Positions 35,742 through 42,554 of a stretch of DNA of 49,121 nucleotides are shown one piece after another. The position numbers were made by a program, and so were the translations under genes. The DNA is from a bacterium. Its GTDB lineage: Bacteria > JAGOBX01. How positions within the stretch are numbered: the stretch's first letter is position 1; every line of letters starts with the position of its first letter. The stretch is from the NCBI GenBank assembly GCA_029551925.1, contig JAKPEO010000010.1:1-49121 (forward strand), read 5' to 3'. Below the pieces are notes generated by a model. The model did not search any database. It was not told the origin of the DNA and saw only the letters and a list, made by a program, of their open reading frames with translations.

Positions 35742-36227
35742 ATGGTTGCAGAAATGCTATCACAAGATGAGATAAATGCGTTATTAATGCAAGCAGGCGG
35801 CGGCGATTTACCGGATTTAGGCGGCGGATTGGATAGCGCGCCAGCAGCAGCGCCCGCGCCAATTGCAAGTGCTCCGGCAGCGAGCGCACCAGCAGCGCCA
35901 GCAGCAGCGCCAGCAAGTATGTCATTTACTGTTCCTCAAACAACATATCAAATGCCGGCAAAAGGCGATTTAGGATTGCTTGCGGATATACCGATAAAAG
36001 TATCTGTTTTTTTAGGAAAAACAAAAATGCCATTAAAAGATGCGTTGAAATTAGGAAAAGGTTCGATAGTGGAAATAGACAAATTAAAAGGCGAACCAGT
36101 AGATGTTTATTTGAATAATCAGTTATTCGCTCGCGGTGAAATTGTTGTAGTGGATGAAAATTTCGGTATTCGTTTGAAAAAGATTATTGATTTACACGAA
36201 CGTGAAGAATTATTAAAAAGAAGTTAA
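35742..36227 (+). CDS. fliN: Flagellar motor switch protein FliN
   Basis: A 161-residue FliN. The C-terminal SpoA domain (about 75-155: LADIPIKVSVFLGKTKMPLKDAL, VEIDKLKGEPVDVYLNNQLFARGEIVVVDENFGIRL) forms the C-ring of the flagellar motor. The N-terminus MLSQDEINALL is the CheC/CheY-interacting peptide seen in FliM and FliY. A linker of about 30 residues is almost only Ala, Pro and Ser and is noticeably more G+C-rich than the neighbours. No other flagellar gene is adjacent. A GGGG ribosome site precedes the start. Confidence 0.93.
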   Translation: MVAEMLSQDEINALLMQAGGGDLPDLGGGLDSAPAAAPAPIASAPAASAPAAPAAAPASMSFTVPQTTYQMPAKGDLGLLADIPIKVSVFLGKTKMPLKDALKLGKGSIVEIDKLKGEPVDVYLNNQLFARGEIVVVDENFGIRLKKIIDLHEREELLKRS

Positions 36228-36244
36228 AATGTATGATTAGAATA

Positions 36245-36277
36245 TTGCGATTTTTTTGAAATTTCGAAAAATCGTAA
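36245..36277 (+). terminator. Possible terminator after fliN
   Basis: Arms TTGCGATTTTT (36245-36255) and AAAAATCGTAA (36267-36277) pair over 11 positions with one G-T pair, around an 11-base loop. The tract after it is A-rich rather than T-rich, so termination on the plus strand is uncertain. Confidence 0.4.
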
Positions 36278-36314
36278 TAAACTATATTTCCAAAAAAATT
36301 TCAAAAAAAAATAT

Positions 36315-37802
36315 ATGTTAGAAAATTTAGTTGTTTTATTGTTTTTTGATGTAATTATTATTAATCTTGGAATACTGCTGTCATTTTATATTAGATTTTT
36401 AGGCAATATTCCGCAATACAATATAGCAGGATATGAAGCGCTTTATATACCTATTACTCTATCGTATATTTTAATGATTTTTTTGCACGGGCTTTATTTT
36501 AATATTGAAAAATTATCTTATTATAAAATTATTATTAAATCTTTTAAAATTGTAATTTTCGCAACCTTGTTATCTATGATGTTTGCCTATTTTTTTAGAG
36601 CAGGTCGCGCTTATTCTTTTCCGTTTTCGGTGTTTTTAGTTTCGATATTTGTTAATTTGTTTTTTATTGCAAGTTTTAGAATTATTGCTCGGCTGTATGC
36701 AACGGATATTAATATTTTTAATAAATTTCTGGCTTTTATATTTAATCGTATACCGGAAGCAATATTAATAATTTTAGGAGTTTATGTTAGTTTTTTAATA
36801 AAATTCAGGACAATAAATTTACCAGAATATAATTTTGCAAGTTTTATTCCAGTAGTCATAATTATTTGCTTTTCATATTTTGTTTTTATTTATAGATTTT
36901 TGTTATATAAATACAGTCGTGAGCAATCAAATTTTTCTGTGCTGTATGTAATGTTAAAGACATCTATTGCGGCATTTATTTGCGCTGCTGCATTATTGTA
37001 TATTTTTCGTGAAAAATATTTGGGTTTTCCATCGTCTGTTTTAGTCATATCATTTATTATAAATTATTTTTCGCTGGCTATTTGGCATATATTGATAAGA
37101 CGAGGATTTTTGAGCGAGATAGAAGTTGATTTGAATGCAAAAGATGAAGAATTATTAAGTGAAAATGCAGAAAACGAATCAGAGCCAAAATGCTGCGCTT
37201 ATACAAATGAAACAGATGGATTTTTTGTGTATTTTAATTCAATATTGAAACCGTCTAAATCAATAAAATCTTTTAGTGAGAGCGGTAGTTCATTTTTTAG
37301 CTCTGCCATTATTCTTTATTTAATTACATTTTGGATGATTTTGGTTTATATTTGTTTTATGCCTGATTATCTGCGCGCGATTTTTCAAAAAGCGCCGCTT
37401 AAATATTCGTCGAATCAATTTTTGTATTTAAATAATTTACGGATATTTGCATTATATGTTTTTACAATCTATTTGTTGTTTGTATTGATAAAACTTTTAA
37501 TTTTTAAAATTTTAAAATATCAAAAAATCAAAAATATCATATCCGCTAATTTTTATTATTATTCATTAAATCTTATATTTTTTTTGCTGGTGATTATTCT
37601 TGGAAATTATACCACTCCTTATATTATGATTTTATCATTTATTTTATTTGAAACTTGGATTATTTTATTAGATATTTTTACTGAAAAGAAAATATTGGAA
37701 GTTTCTATTGTTAAAACTATAATGATTAATATTTTTTCTGGGGTGATTACATTGCTTTGCTGGTTTTTATCATTGTTTTTATTTTACAATATAAATATTT
37801 GA
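36315..37802 (+). CDS. Multi-pass membrane protein with duplicated FlaA1/WbpM-type N-terminal module
   Basis: A 495-residue membrane protein with about a dozen hydrophobic segments. Residues 1-125 look like the four-helix membrane module found before the sugar-dehydratase domain of FlaA1/CapD/WbpM proteins (FFDVIIINLGILLSFYIRF; FPFSVFLVSIFVNLFFIASFRIIAR). Residues about 145-270 repeat it (LIILGVYVSFLIKFR; FPSSVLVISFIINYFSLAIWHILIRR). The catalytic dehydratase domain is absent. After a charged loop, the last 190 residues form five membrane segments in the style of Yip1-like domains (FNSILKPSKSIKSFS). Function unknown. A Crp-like regulator follows after 12 bases. Confidence 0.65.
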   Translation: MLENLVVLLFFDVIIINLGILLSFYIRFLGNIPQYNIAGYEALYIPITLSYILMIFLHGLYFNIEKLSYYKIIIKSFKIVIFATLLSMMFAYFFRAGRAYSFPFSVFLVSIFVNLFFIASFRIIARLYATDINIFNKFLAFIFNRIPEAILIILGVYVSFLIKFRTINLPEYNFASFIPVVIIICFSYFVFIYRFLLYKYSREQSNFSVLYVMLKTSIAAFICAAALLYIFREKYLGFPSSVLVISFIINYFSLAIWHILIRRGFLSEIEVDLNAKDEELLSENAENESEPKCCAYTNETDGFFVYFNSILKPSKSIKSFSESGSSFFSSAIILYLITFWMILVYICFMPDYLRAIFQKAPLKYSSNQFLYLNNLRIFALYVFTIYLLFVLIKLLIFKILKYQKIKNIISANFYYYSLNLIFFLLVIILGNYTTPYIMILSFILFETWIILLDIFTEKKILEVSIVKTIMINIFSGVITLLCWFLSLFLFYNINI

Positions 37803-37814
37803 AAAAGGAATTTT

Positions 37815-38504
37815 ATGAAAACAGAATATATCATCGGTATTTTAAAGAATGTAAGTATATTTAATCAACTCGATGATGAAAATTTAGAATTACTTTCGAA
37901 AAAATTTGTATTTCAAAAAATTCCGAAAGATACGGTTATTTTTAAAGAAAATGATTTGGGCAATCAAATGTTTGTTATTATTTCCGGCGTGGTCGAAGTT
38001 TTTAAAGAATATAGGAAAAAACGCAAAACATTAGCGTTATTAAAGCGCAATGATTTTTTTGGCGAAATTTCAGTATTCACTTCGCTACCGCGTACAGCGT
38101 CAGTGCAGACATTGTCAAATTCCGAAATAATTGTGCTTGATCAAAGTGATTTGATAAATATAATAAAAAACAATTATAAATTTTCGCTAAATTTGATTAA
38201 GGTTTTGTCGGAAAGATTAATAAACGCTAATGCCGAAATACAATCATTGACATTTAAAAATGTTCAAGGTAGAGCGGCAACGCAGATATTATTATTGGCA
38301 AATAAATTCGGATATAAGACAAAACAGGGAATATTATTAGAAATAAAGACTCCGCATAAATTATTAGCGGAAATAGTGGGAATACAGCGCGAAACTATGA
38401 CGCGGATATTATCGCAATTTAAAGAAGAAGATATTATTGAAACATATTCAAAACATTTAATAATAAAAGATATAGAAAAATTAGTTAATTATACATTTAA
38501 ATAG
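37815..38504 (+). CDS. Crp/Fnr-family transcription regulator
   Basis: A 229-residue regulator with an N-terminal cyclic-nucleotide-binding-like domain (about 12-130, ENDLGNQMFVIISGVVEVFKE and FFGEISVFTSLPRTASVQTLS). It also has a C-terminal winged helix (about 150-225, TPHKLLAEIVGIQRETMTRILSQFKEEDII). There are no N-terminal cysteines for an iron-sulfur cluster, so it is not Fnr in the strict sense. RTASVQT is close to the cAMP phosphate-binding motif but does not prove the ligand. An AAGGA ribosome site precedes the start. Confidence 0.9.
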   Translation: MKTEYIIGILKNVSIFNQLDDENLELLSKKFVFQKIPKDTVIFKENDLGNQMFVIISGVVEVFKEYRKKRKTLALLKRNDFFGEISVFTSLPRTASVQTLSNSEIIVLDQSDLINIIKNNYKFSLNLIKVLSERLINANAEIQSLTFKNVQGRAATQILLLANKFGYKTKQGILLEIKTPHKLLAEIVGIQRETMTRILSQFKEEDIIETYSKHLIIKDIEKLVNYTFK

Positions 38505-38518
38505 TAGTTGGATTAAAT

Positions 38519-38758
38519 ATGAAAAAATATTGTGTGTATTCGACAATAATACAAGCGGCAAGTAATAATGTTGAGACTACTTTGTTAGCGGCATTTGATA
38601 ATATAGATGATGCGCAAATTATGCTTGCTAATTTATACGAAAAAAATAGATTTAGCGCTGATATTCGCGATGCCTTTTTCGACGGTAAAGTATTGACTAT
38701 GTTTAACACTGCCGCTAATTGTTATTCAAATTATAAAATTAAAGAAATAGAAAACTAA
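38519..38758 (+). CDS. Small protein of unknown function
   Basis: A 79-residue soluble protein that I do not recognise. The pattern YCVYSTIIQAASNNVETTLLAAFDNIDDAQIMLANLYE suggests a small alpha/beta fold. It lies 15 bases after the Crp-like gene and 28 before exbB on the same strand, which supports it being a real gene. There is only a weak ribosome site. Confidence 0.6.
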   Translation: MKKYCVYSTIIQAASNNVETTLLAAFDNIDDAQIMLANLYEKNRFSADIRDAFFDGKVLTMFNTAANCYSNYKIKEIEN

Positions 38759-38785
38759 TTAAAAAAATAAAATTAAGAGGTCGAG

Positions 38786-39478
38786 ATGTTACAAAAAATA
38801 TTTTACAACAAATTATTATTGTTTATTGAATTTTTAATAACAATACCGTTTATGTATTACGCTTATCAAAATATTACTGTTTTGAAAAAAGGCGGAATAA
38901 TAATGATACCATTGTGCTATGCGCTGTTGGTGGGTATTATTATTTTTATTGAACGAGGTTTGTATTTAAAGGTTATTGTTTCTAATATGCAGAAATTATT
39001 AAGTAAAGTCGATGGTTTGATGAAAGAAAATAAAATAGATGAAATAAAAAAAATATGCGAGAATTATCCGTCACCAGTATCTTCTATAATTAATACTGCA
39101 ATTGATTATCGCGATTGCGATGAATCTAAAATAAAAGAAATGATTGAAGAATTGGGATATTTTGAAATTCATAAATTACATATTAATTTAGATTATTTAG
39201 CGTTAGTGGCTAAAATTTCGCCGTTATTAGGATTATTAGGCACTGTCACCGGTTTATTAACTTCATTTAATCAGATGTTAAAAACTTCCGGCAATATATC
39301 AGCAACTGTTTTTGCCGGCGGTATTTCAGAAGCGCTGTTAACCACAATATTCGGACTTTCTATCGCAATACCAGCATTAGTAATTCATCAGTATTTAAGT
39401 TCAAAAATTAGCAATATAGTGCATCAAATGGAAAAGACTGCAAGTTTAATTGTTATTAATTTAAAAAGCAAAAAATAA
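38786..39478 (+). CDS. MotA/TolQ/ExbB-type proton-channel protein
   Basis: A 230-residue inner-membrane protein with an N-terminal anchor (about 10-25), a second segment at 37-57 and the conserved paired helices at about 135-165 and 175-205 (LALVAKISPLLGLLGTVTGLLTSFNQM; ISEALLTTIFGLSIAIPALVIHQYL). The GLLGTVTG motif is diagnostic. It would form a proton-driven motor with the following ExbD-like protein, in TonB- or Tol-type energy transfer to the outer membrane. No TonB or TolA lies nearby. An AAGAGG ribosome site precedes the start. Confidence 0.88.
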   Translation: MLQKIFYNKLLLFIEFLITIPFMYYAYQNITVLKKGGIIMIPLCYALLVGIIIFIERGLYLKVIVSNMQKLLSKVDGLMKENKIDEIKKICENYPSPVSSIINTAIDYRDCDESKIKEMIEELGYFEIHKLHINLDYLALVAKISPLLGLLGTVTGLLTSFNQMLKTSGNISATVFAGGISEALLTTIFGLSIAIPALVIHQYLSSKISNIVHQMEKTASLIVINLKSKK

Positions 39479-39496
39479 AAAAGGGTATTAATAAAT

Positions 39497-39925
39497 ATGC
39501 GTTTTAAATACAAATCTAAATTTCAAAAATATTCTACTACTGATATTGACATAGCGCCGATGGTCGATGTTATTTTTATACTTTTGATTTTTTTTATGGT
39601 AACATCGACATTTGTATTGCAGCCTGGTTTTAAGATCGAATTGCCGGAAGCAAAATCAACTGATAATACTGCAGCTGAATACACTACGATTTATATTAAT
39701 AAAAATAAAGATATTTTTTTAAATGAACAAAAAGTAGAAATTGACGAGCTCGGTTTTTATATAGAAAATTCACTGCCGAAAATTAAAGATTCAACAATTT
39801 CTATTAATGCTGATGCGAGTATTGATTACGGATTGGTTATAAAAATCACTGATATTGCCAAATTAGCAGGTATAAAAAATATTATATTAACCACCAGTCC
39901 GCTGCTTGAAGAAAAAAATAAATAG
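39497..39925 (+). CDS. ExbD/TolR-type proton-channel accessory protein
   Basis: A 142-residue protein with one membrane helix (about 20-42, TDIDIAPMVDVIFILLIFFMVTS). The proton-carrying aspartate is in the APMVDV motif, and a periplasmic alpha/beta domain follows (IELPEAKSTDN...SINADASIDYGLVIKITDIAKLAGIKNIILTT). It pairs with the ExbB-like protein encoded 18 bases upstream. Confidence 0.9.
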   Translation: MRFKYKSKFQKYSTTDIDIAPMVDVIFILLIFFMVTSTFVLQPGFKIELPEAKSTDNTAAEYTTIYINKNKDIFLNEQKVEIDELGFYIENSLPKIKDSTISINADASIDYGLVIKITDIAKLAGIKNIILTTSPLLEEKNK

Positions 39926-39959
39926 AAAAAAATTGAAATGAATTTAAAAATAAAAAAAG

Positions 39960-39994
39960 TTGACAAAAACATATAATCATATTATTATATGTTG
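39960..39994 (+). promoter_or_regulatory. ArsR-type promoter/operator
   Basis: TTGACA (39960-39965), 17 bases, TATTAT (39983-39988). A 10-base inverted repeat with arms AACATATAAT (39968-39977) and ATTATATGTT (39984-39993), separated by 6 bases, covers the -10 element. This is the size and position expected for an ArsR/SmtB operator. Bound repressor would block polymerase, and the inducing metal or metalloid would release it. Confidence 0.82.
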
Positions 39995-40016
39995 AAATAT
40001 ATTTTGAGGAGAATTT

Positions 40017-40376
40017 ATGTTGATTGATAAAGTTGAAATATTTAAAGCGTTAGGCGAAGAAATTAGATTGCGGATATTTTTGTTATTATTGACGCAAGGC
40101 GAGTTATGCGTTTGCGATTTGGAAAATGCGCTTAAAATGTCACAACCGCGTATATCTCAACATCTTCTAAAATTAAAAAATGCTGGATTAATTAATGACA
40201 AAAAAGTTGGAAAATGGAAACACTATTTTTTGAGCAAATCCGCTGAAAAAATACTAAAAAAAAATCTTGTAGAAATTATTGTTTCTCTTAAAACCGATAA
40301 AATTATAAAAAATGATTTAATGAGTTTGAAAAAATTTTCTATAAAAAAATGTGAAAAAAATAAGGGGTTTTTTTGA
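40017..40376 (+). CDS. ArsR/SmtB-family metalloid-responsive repressor
   Basis: A 119-residue winged-helix repressor. ALGEEIRLRIFLLLLTQGELCVCDL contains the Cys31-Val-Cys33 pair in the first DNA-binding helix that binds As(III) or Sb(III) in ArsR. The recognition helix is SQPRISQHLLKLKNAGLI. Four extra residues follow a single further Cys near the C-terminus. It begins 23 bases after the operator and has an AGGAG ribosome site, so autoregulation is expected. Its stop overlaps the next ATG. Confidence 0.9.
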   Translation: MLIDKVEIFKALGEEIRLRIFLLLLTQGELCVCDLENALKMSQPRISQHLLKLKNAGLINDKKVGKWKHYFLSKSAEKILKKNLVEIIVSLKTDKIIKNDLMSLKKFSIKKCEKNKGFF

Positions 40377-40660
40377 TGTTAGAAAATGAAATACGCGTTA
40401 TTAAATTATTTAAAATTTTAAGTAATCCAACCAGATATAAAATCGTAAAACTTTTGGCTTATAATAATACGTTATCATCTGGCGAAATAAAAAAATATGT
40501 AAATAAAAATCATTCGGCTGTATCGCAACATTTGCGTTTATTAAAAAATTTGGATGTAGTACAATATTTTATGAAAGGTAATGAAATCATTTATAAATTG
40601 AAAAAAAATAAGATTTCACATTTTATCGCAGAACTTGAAAAATACTATTTAAGAAAATAA
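40376..40660 (+). CDS. Second ArsR-family regulator, without metal-binding cysteines
   Basis: A 94-residue winged-helix protein (LFKILSNPTRYKIVKLLAYNN; HSAVSQHLRLLKNLDVVQYF). It has no cysteine, so unlike the first ArsR it has no obvious arsenic site. The ATG overlaps the previous stop (TGATG) and an AAGGGG ribosome site lies about 7 bases upstream. The frame could begin one codon earlier at TTG. It may respond to another signal or act as a partner of the first repressor. Confidence 0.85.
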   Translation: MLENEIRVIKLFKILSNPTRYKIVKLLAYNNTLSSGEIKKYVNKNHSAVSQHLRLLKNLDVVQYFMKGNEIIYKLKKNKISHFIAELEKYYLRK

Positions 40661-40700
40661 TCTATTTTAGAATTTTAGAAATTTCTAAAATAGATTTTTG
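40661..40700 (+). terminator. Hairpin terminator after the arsR pair
   Basis: A 12-base-pair stem (TCTATTTTAGAA at 40661-40672; complement at 40683-40694) with a 10-base loop is followed by TTTTT. It is A+T-rich, so it may be leaky and let transcription continue to the downstream genes. Confidence 0.6.
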
Positions 40701-40724
40701 AATAATACATATAGAGTGTTTACG

Positions 40725-41019
40725 ATGCAAGAACAACAAGTTATCGAAACAGCCGTAACAAAAAGCGCAAAAAGCAGAATAATTTTTTCGAACGACATCT
40801 GCCACAATTTGTGTGGCATTATGTATTATTGTTGGCGTGGCGATAGGAGAGTATTTTCATCTAATTCCAAATACGCTTGCTAAATTTGAGTATGCGCAGA
40901 TTTCGTTACCAGTCGCTATTTTAATTTGGGTGATGATTTATCCGATGATGTTAAAAATTGATTTTAAAACTATTGTCAATATCACAACTAAACCCAAGTG
41001 GCTTATCGCTACTTATTAA
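40725..41019 (+). pseudogene. acr3: Truncated and frameshifted arsenite efflux pump Acr3
   Basis: The stretch encodes the first quarter of an Acr3 transporter. The downstream frame reads TICVALCIIVGVAIGEYFHL, then SLPVAILIWVMIYPMMLKID and KPKWLIATY, after which a stop occurs. Acr3 normally continues for about 250 more residues. The upstream frame from ATG 40725 (MQEQQVIETAVTKSAKSRIIF) joins the downstream frame only if one T is removed from the TTTTTT run near 40785. Both defects make the pump non-functional. Loss of the pump contrasts with the intact permease 226 bases downstream. Confidence 0.85.
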
Positions 41020-41098
41020 ATTTGTAAATAATACCGGGCATTGTTTTAAAAATTAACAACTATTTGACATAAAAATTTTAAATTTGGAGGTTTTGAAG

Positions 41099-41254
41099 AT
41101 GTCAGAAAAAAACGAAGAAAAAAAATTAAAAGAAAAAAAGAGTTTTTTTAAAAAGATATTTGATAGATTAGACAAAAAACTCGAAGAAAAAGCGAAACAG
41201 CAATCAAGTTGCTGTTGTTCTAAAAAAAATGGAGGTAAAGATTCTTGCTGTTAA
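41099..41254 (+). CDS. Small cysteine-rich protein linked to the ArsP-like permease
   Basis: A 51-residue protein, short enough to be missed by automatic gene calling. It has a highly charged helical part (SFFKKIFDRLDKKLEEKAK) and a C-terminus with five cysteines (SCCCSKKNGGKDSCC). A GGAGG ribosome site lies 8 bases before the ATG. Its last bases overlap the permease start. I recall similar small basic/Cys-tailed proteins next to permeases of this type. A role in binding thiol-reactive metal or metalloid and handing it to the permease is inference. Confidence 0.75.
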   Translation: MSEKNEEKKLKEKKSFFKKIFDRLDKKLEEKAKQQSSCCCSKKNGGKDSCC

Positions 41255-42204
41255 AATTTGCTGATTGGTGCGTATTTGAACTTTTAGAATTTTCAGCTGA
41301 TTCGACAATAGGTAAAACGTTAAATTTTTTTATTTATGATATTATAAAAATATTAATATTATTATTTGCTTTAATATTTATCATCGGAATTTTGCGGTCG
41401 TATCTGCCGCAGTCAAAAATACGAATTTGGCTGAATAAAACAGGGATTGCCGCATATTTTTTTGCTGCATTATTTGGCGCTGTTACGCCTTTTTGTTCTT
41501 GTTCGTCTATTCCTATATTTATAGGTATGATTGAAGCGGGAATACCATTAGGCGTGACTTTTTCATTTTTAATAACTTCACCGATTTTAAATGAATATTT
41601 AGTAGTGCTAATGATGGGACAATTCGGATTAAAGATTGCTGTGTTGTATATTATTAATGGCGTAGCAATAGGAACTATTTGCGGGATTATACTTGGAAAA
41701 CTAAAATTAGAAAAATATGTGAATGATGATTTGAATGTATATAATGCTAATATGTTAAATGATAATGAATATCCAAATTTTATGTGCCGTATAAAATATG
41801 GCTGCAACGAGGCATATATGATCACAAAAAAAATATTTTTATGGGTAATTATTGGCGTTGCAATTGGCGCGGTTATTCATAATTATGTTCCTCAGGAAAA
41901 AATTCATAGTATTTTATCGAAAGTTGGTATTTGGGGAGTGCCTATTGCTGTTTTACTTGGCGTGCCGATGTATGGCAGTTGTGCAGCAATTGTGCCGATA
42001 GCAGTTGTATTATTTCAAAAAGGAGTGCCGCTCGGCACAGCATTAAGTTTTATGATGGCAATAGCCGCATTAAGTTTGCCAGAAGCAGTAATGCTGCGCC
42101 GTGTTATAAAATTACAAATGATAATTATATTTTTTTCAGTTACGACATTGGCAATTATTATTACTGGTTATATTTTTAATATCTTACAGAAAATTTTAAT
42201 TTAA
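41245..42204 (+). CDS. ArsP-like permease (DUF318/COG0701)
   Basis: A 319-residue membrane protein with about eight segments. The signature TPFCSCSSIPIFIG (Cys84, Cys86) and the second-half repeat GVPMYGSCAAIVPIAVVLFQKGVPLGTALSFMMA define the family. Characterised relatives export trivalent organoarsenicals. Others may move different metalloids. It begins with TTG at 41245, supported by GGAGG 9 bases upstream inside the end of the cysteine-rich gene, so the two are translationally coupled. Any arsenic specificity is inferred from neighbours. Confidence 0.85.
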   Translation: MLLKFADWCVFELLEFSADSTIGKTLNFFIYDIIKILILLFALIFIIGILRSYLPQSKIRIWLNKTGIAAYFFAALFGAVTPFCSCSSIPIFIGMIEAGIPLGVTFSFLITSPILNEYLVVLMMGQFGLKIAVLYIINGVAIGTICGIILGKLKLEKYVNDDLNVYNANMLNDNEYPNFMCRIKYGCNEAYMITKKIFLWVIIGVAIGAVIHNYVPQEKIHSILSKVGIWGVPIAVLLGVPMYGSCAAIVPIAVVLFQKGVPLGTALSFMMAIAALSLPEAVMLRRVIKLQMIIIFFSVTTLAIIITGYIFNILQKILI

Positions 42205-42357
42205 AAAGCAAGTGGTGTGATATTTTGAATTTTTTATTATTAAATTTTATAGATGGAAATTTTTAGATAATGCTTCTTAATTTGCTTCAGAATTAAAAAA
42301 AAATAGTTATTAATAAAAATATTAAAAAATATTTGCAAAAATTTTATTAAGCAGATA

Positions 42358-42388
42358 TTGGTTAATAATTTTTGTTGACCAATTTTTT
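42358..42388 (+). terminator. Terminator of the arsenic-type operon
   Basis: Arms TTGGTTAA (42358-42365) and TTGACCAA (42375-42382) pair over eight positions with one G-T pair, around a 9-base loop, and are followed by TTTTTT. It lies about 150 bases after the permease. Confidence 0.6.
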
Positions 42389-42554
42389 AGAAATATTGCG
42401 TTGACTCCGCTTCCTCAATAAGATACGAAATTTATTAAGATAAAAAAATATCAAAAAAAAATTAATTTTTTTTTTTTTTTTGATAATATATAATAATCTA
42501 CTATATATTTAAAAATATAAAGATGTAAAGATATAAAGATATTTTTGTATAGAT
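42389..42554. repeat. Homopolymer and octamer repeats before the glycan cluster
   Basis: This part of the 350-base gap before the glycan cluster contains a run of 16 T (42466-42481). Next comes TATAAT (42489-42494), and then three perfect tandem copies of an octamer ending TAAAGAT (42517-42524, 42525-42532, 42533-42540). The first gene of the cluster starts 15 bases later. No ordinary -35 hexamer is visible, because the T run occupies that place. Such repeats are prone to slippage. Confidence 0.6.

Noticed and set aside
40698-40883. A separate 61-residue gene
   Set aside because: It is the first frame of the broken acr3. Removing one T joins it to the transporter sequence in the next frame.
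42466-42540. CRISPR array
   Set aside because: The repeats are a homopolymer and three 8-base units without spacers, and no cas gene is present.
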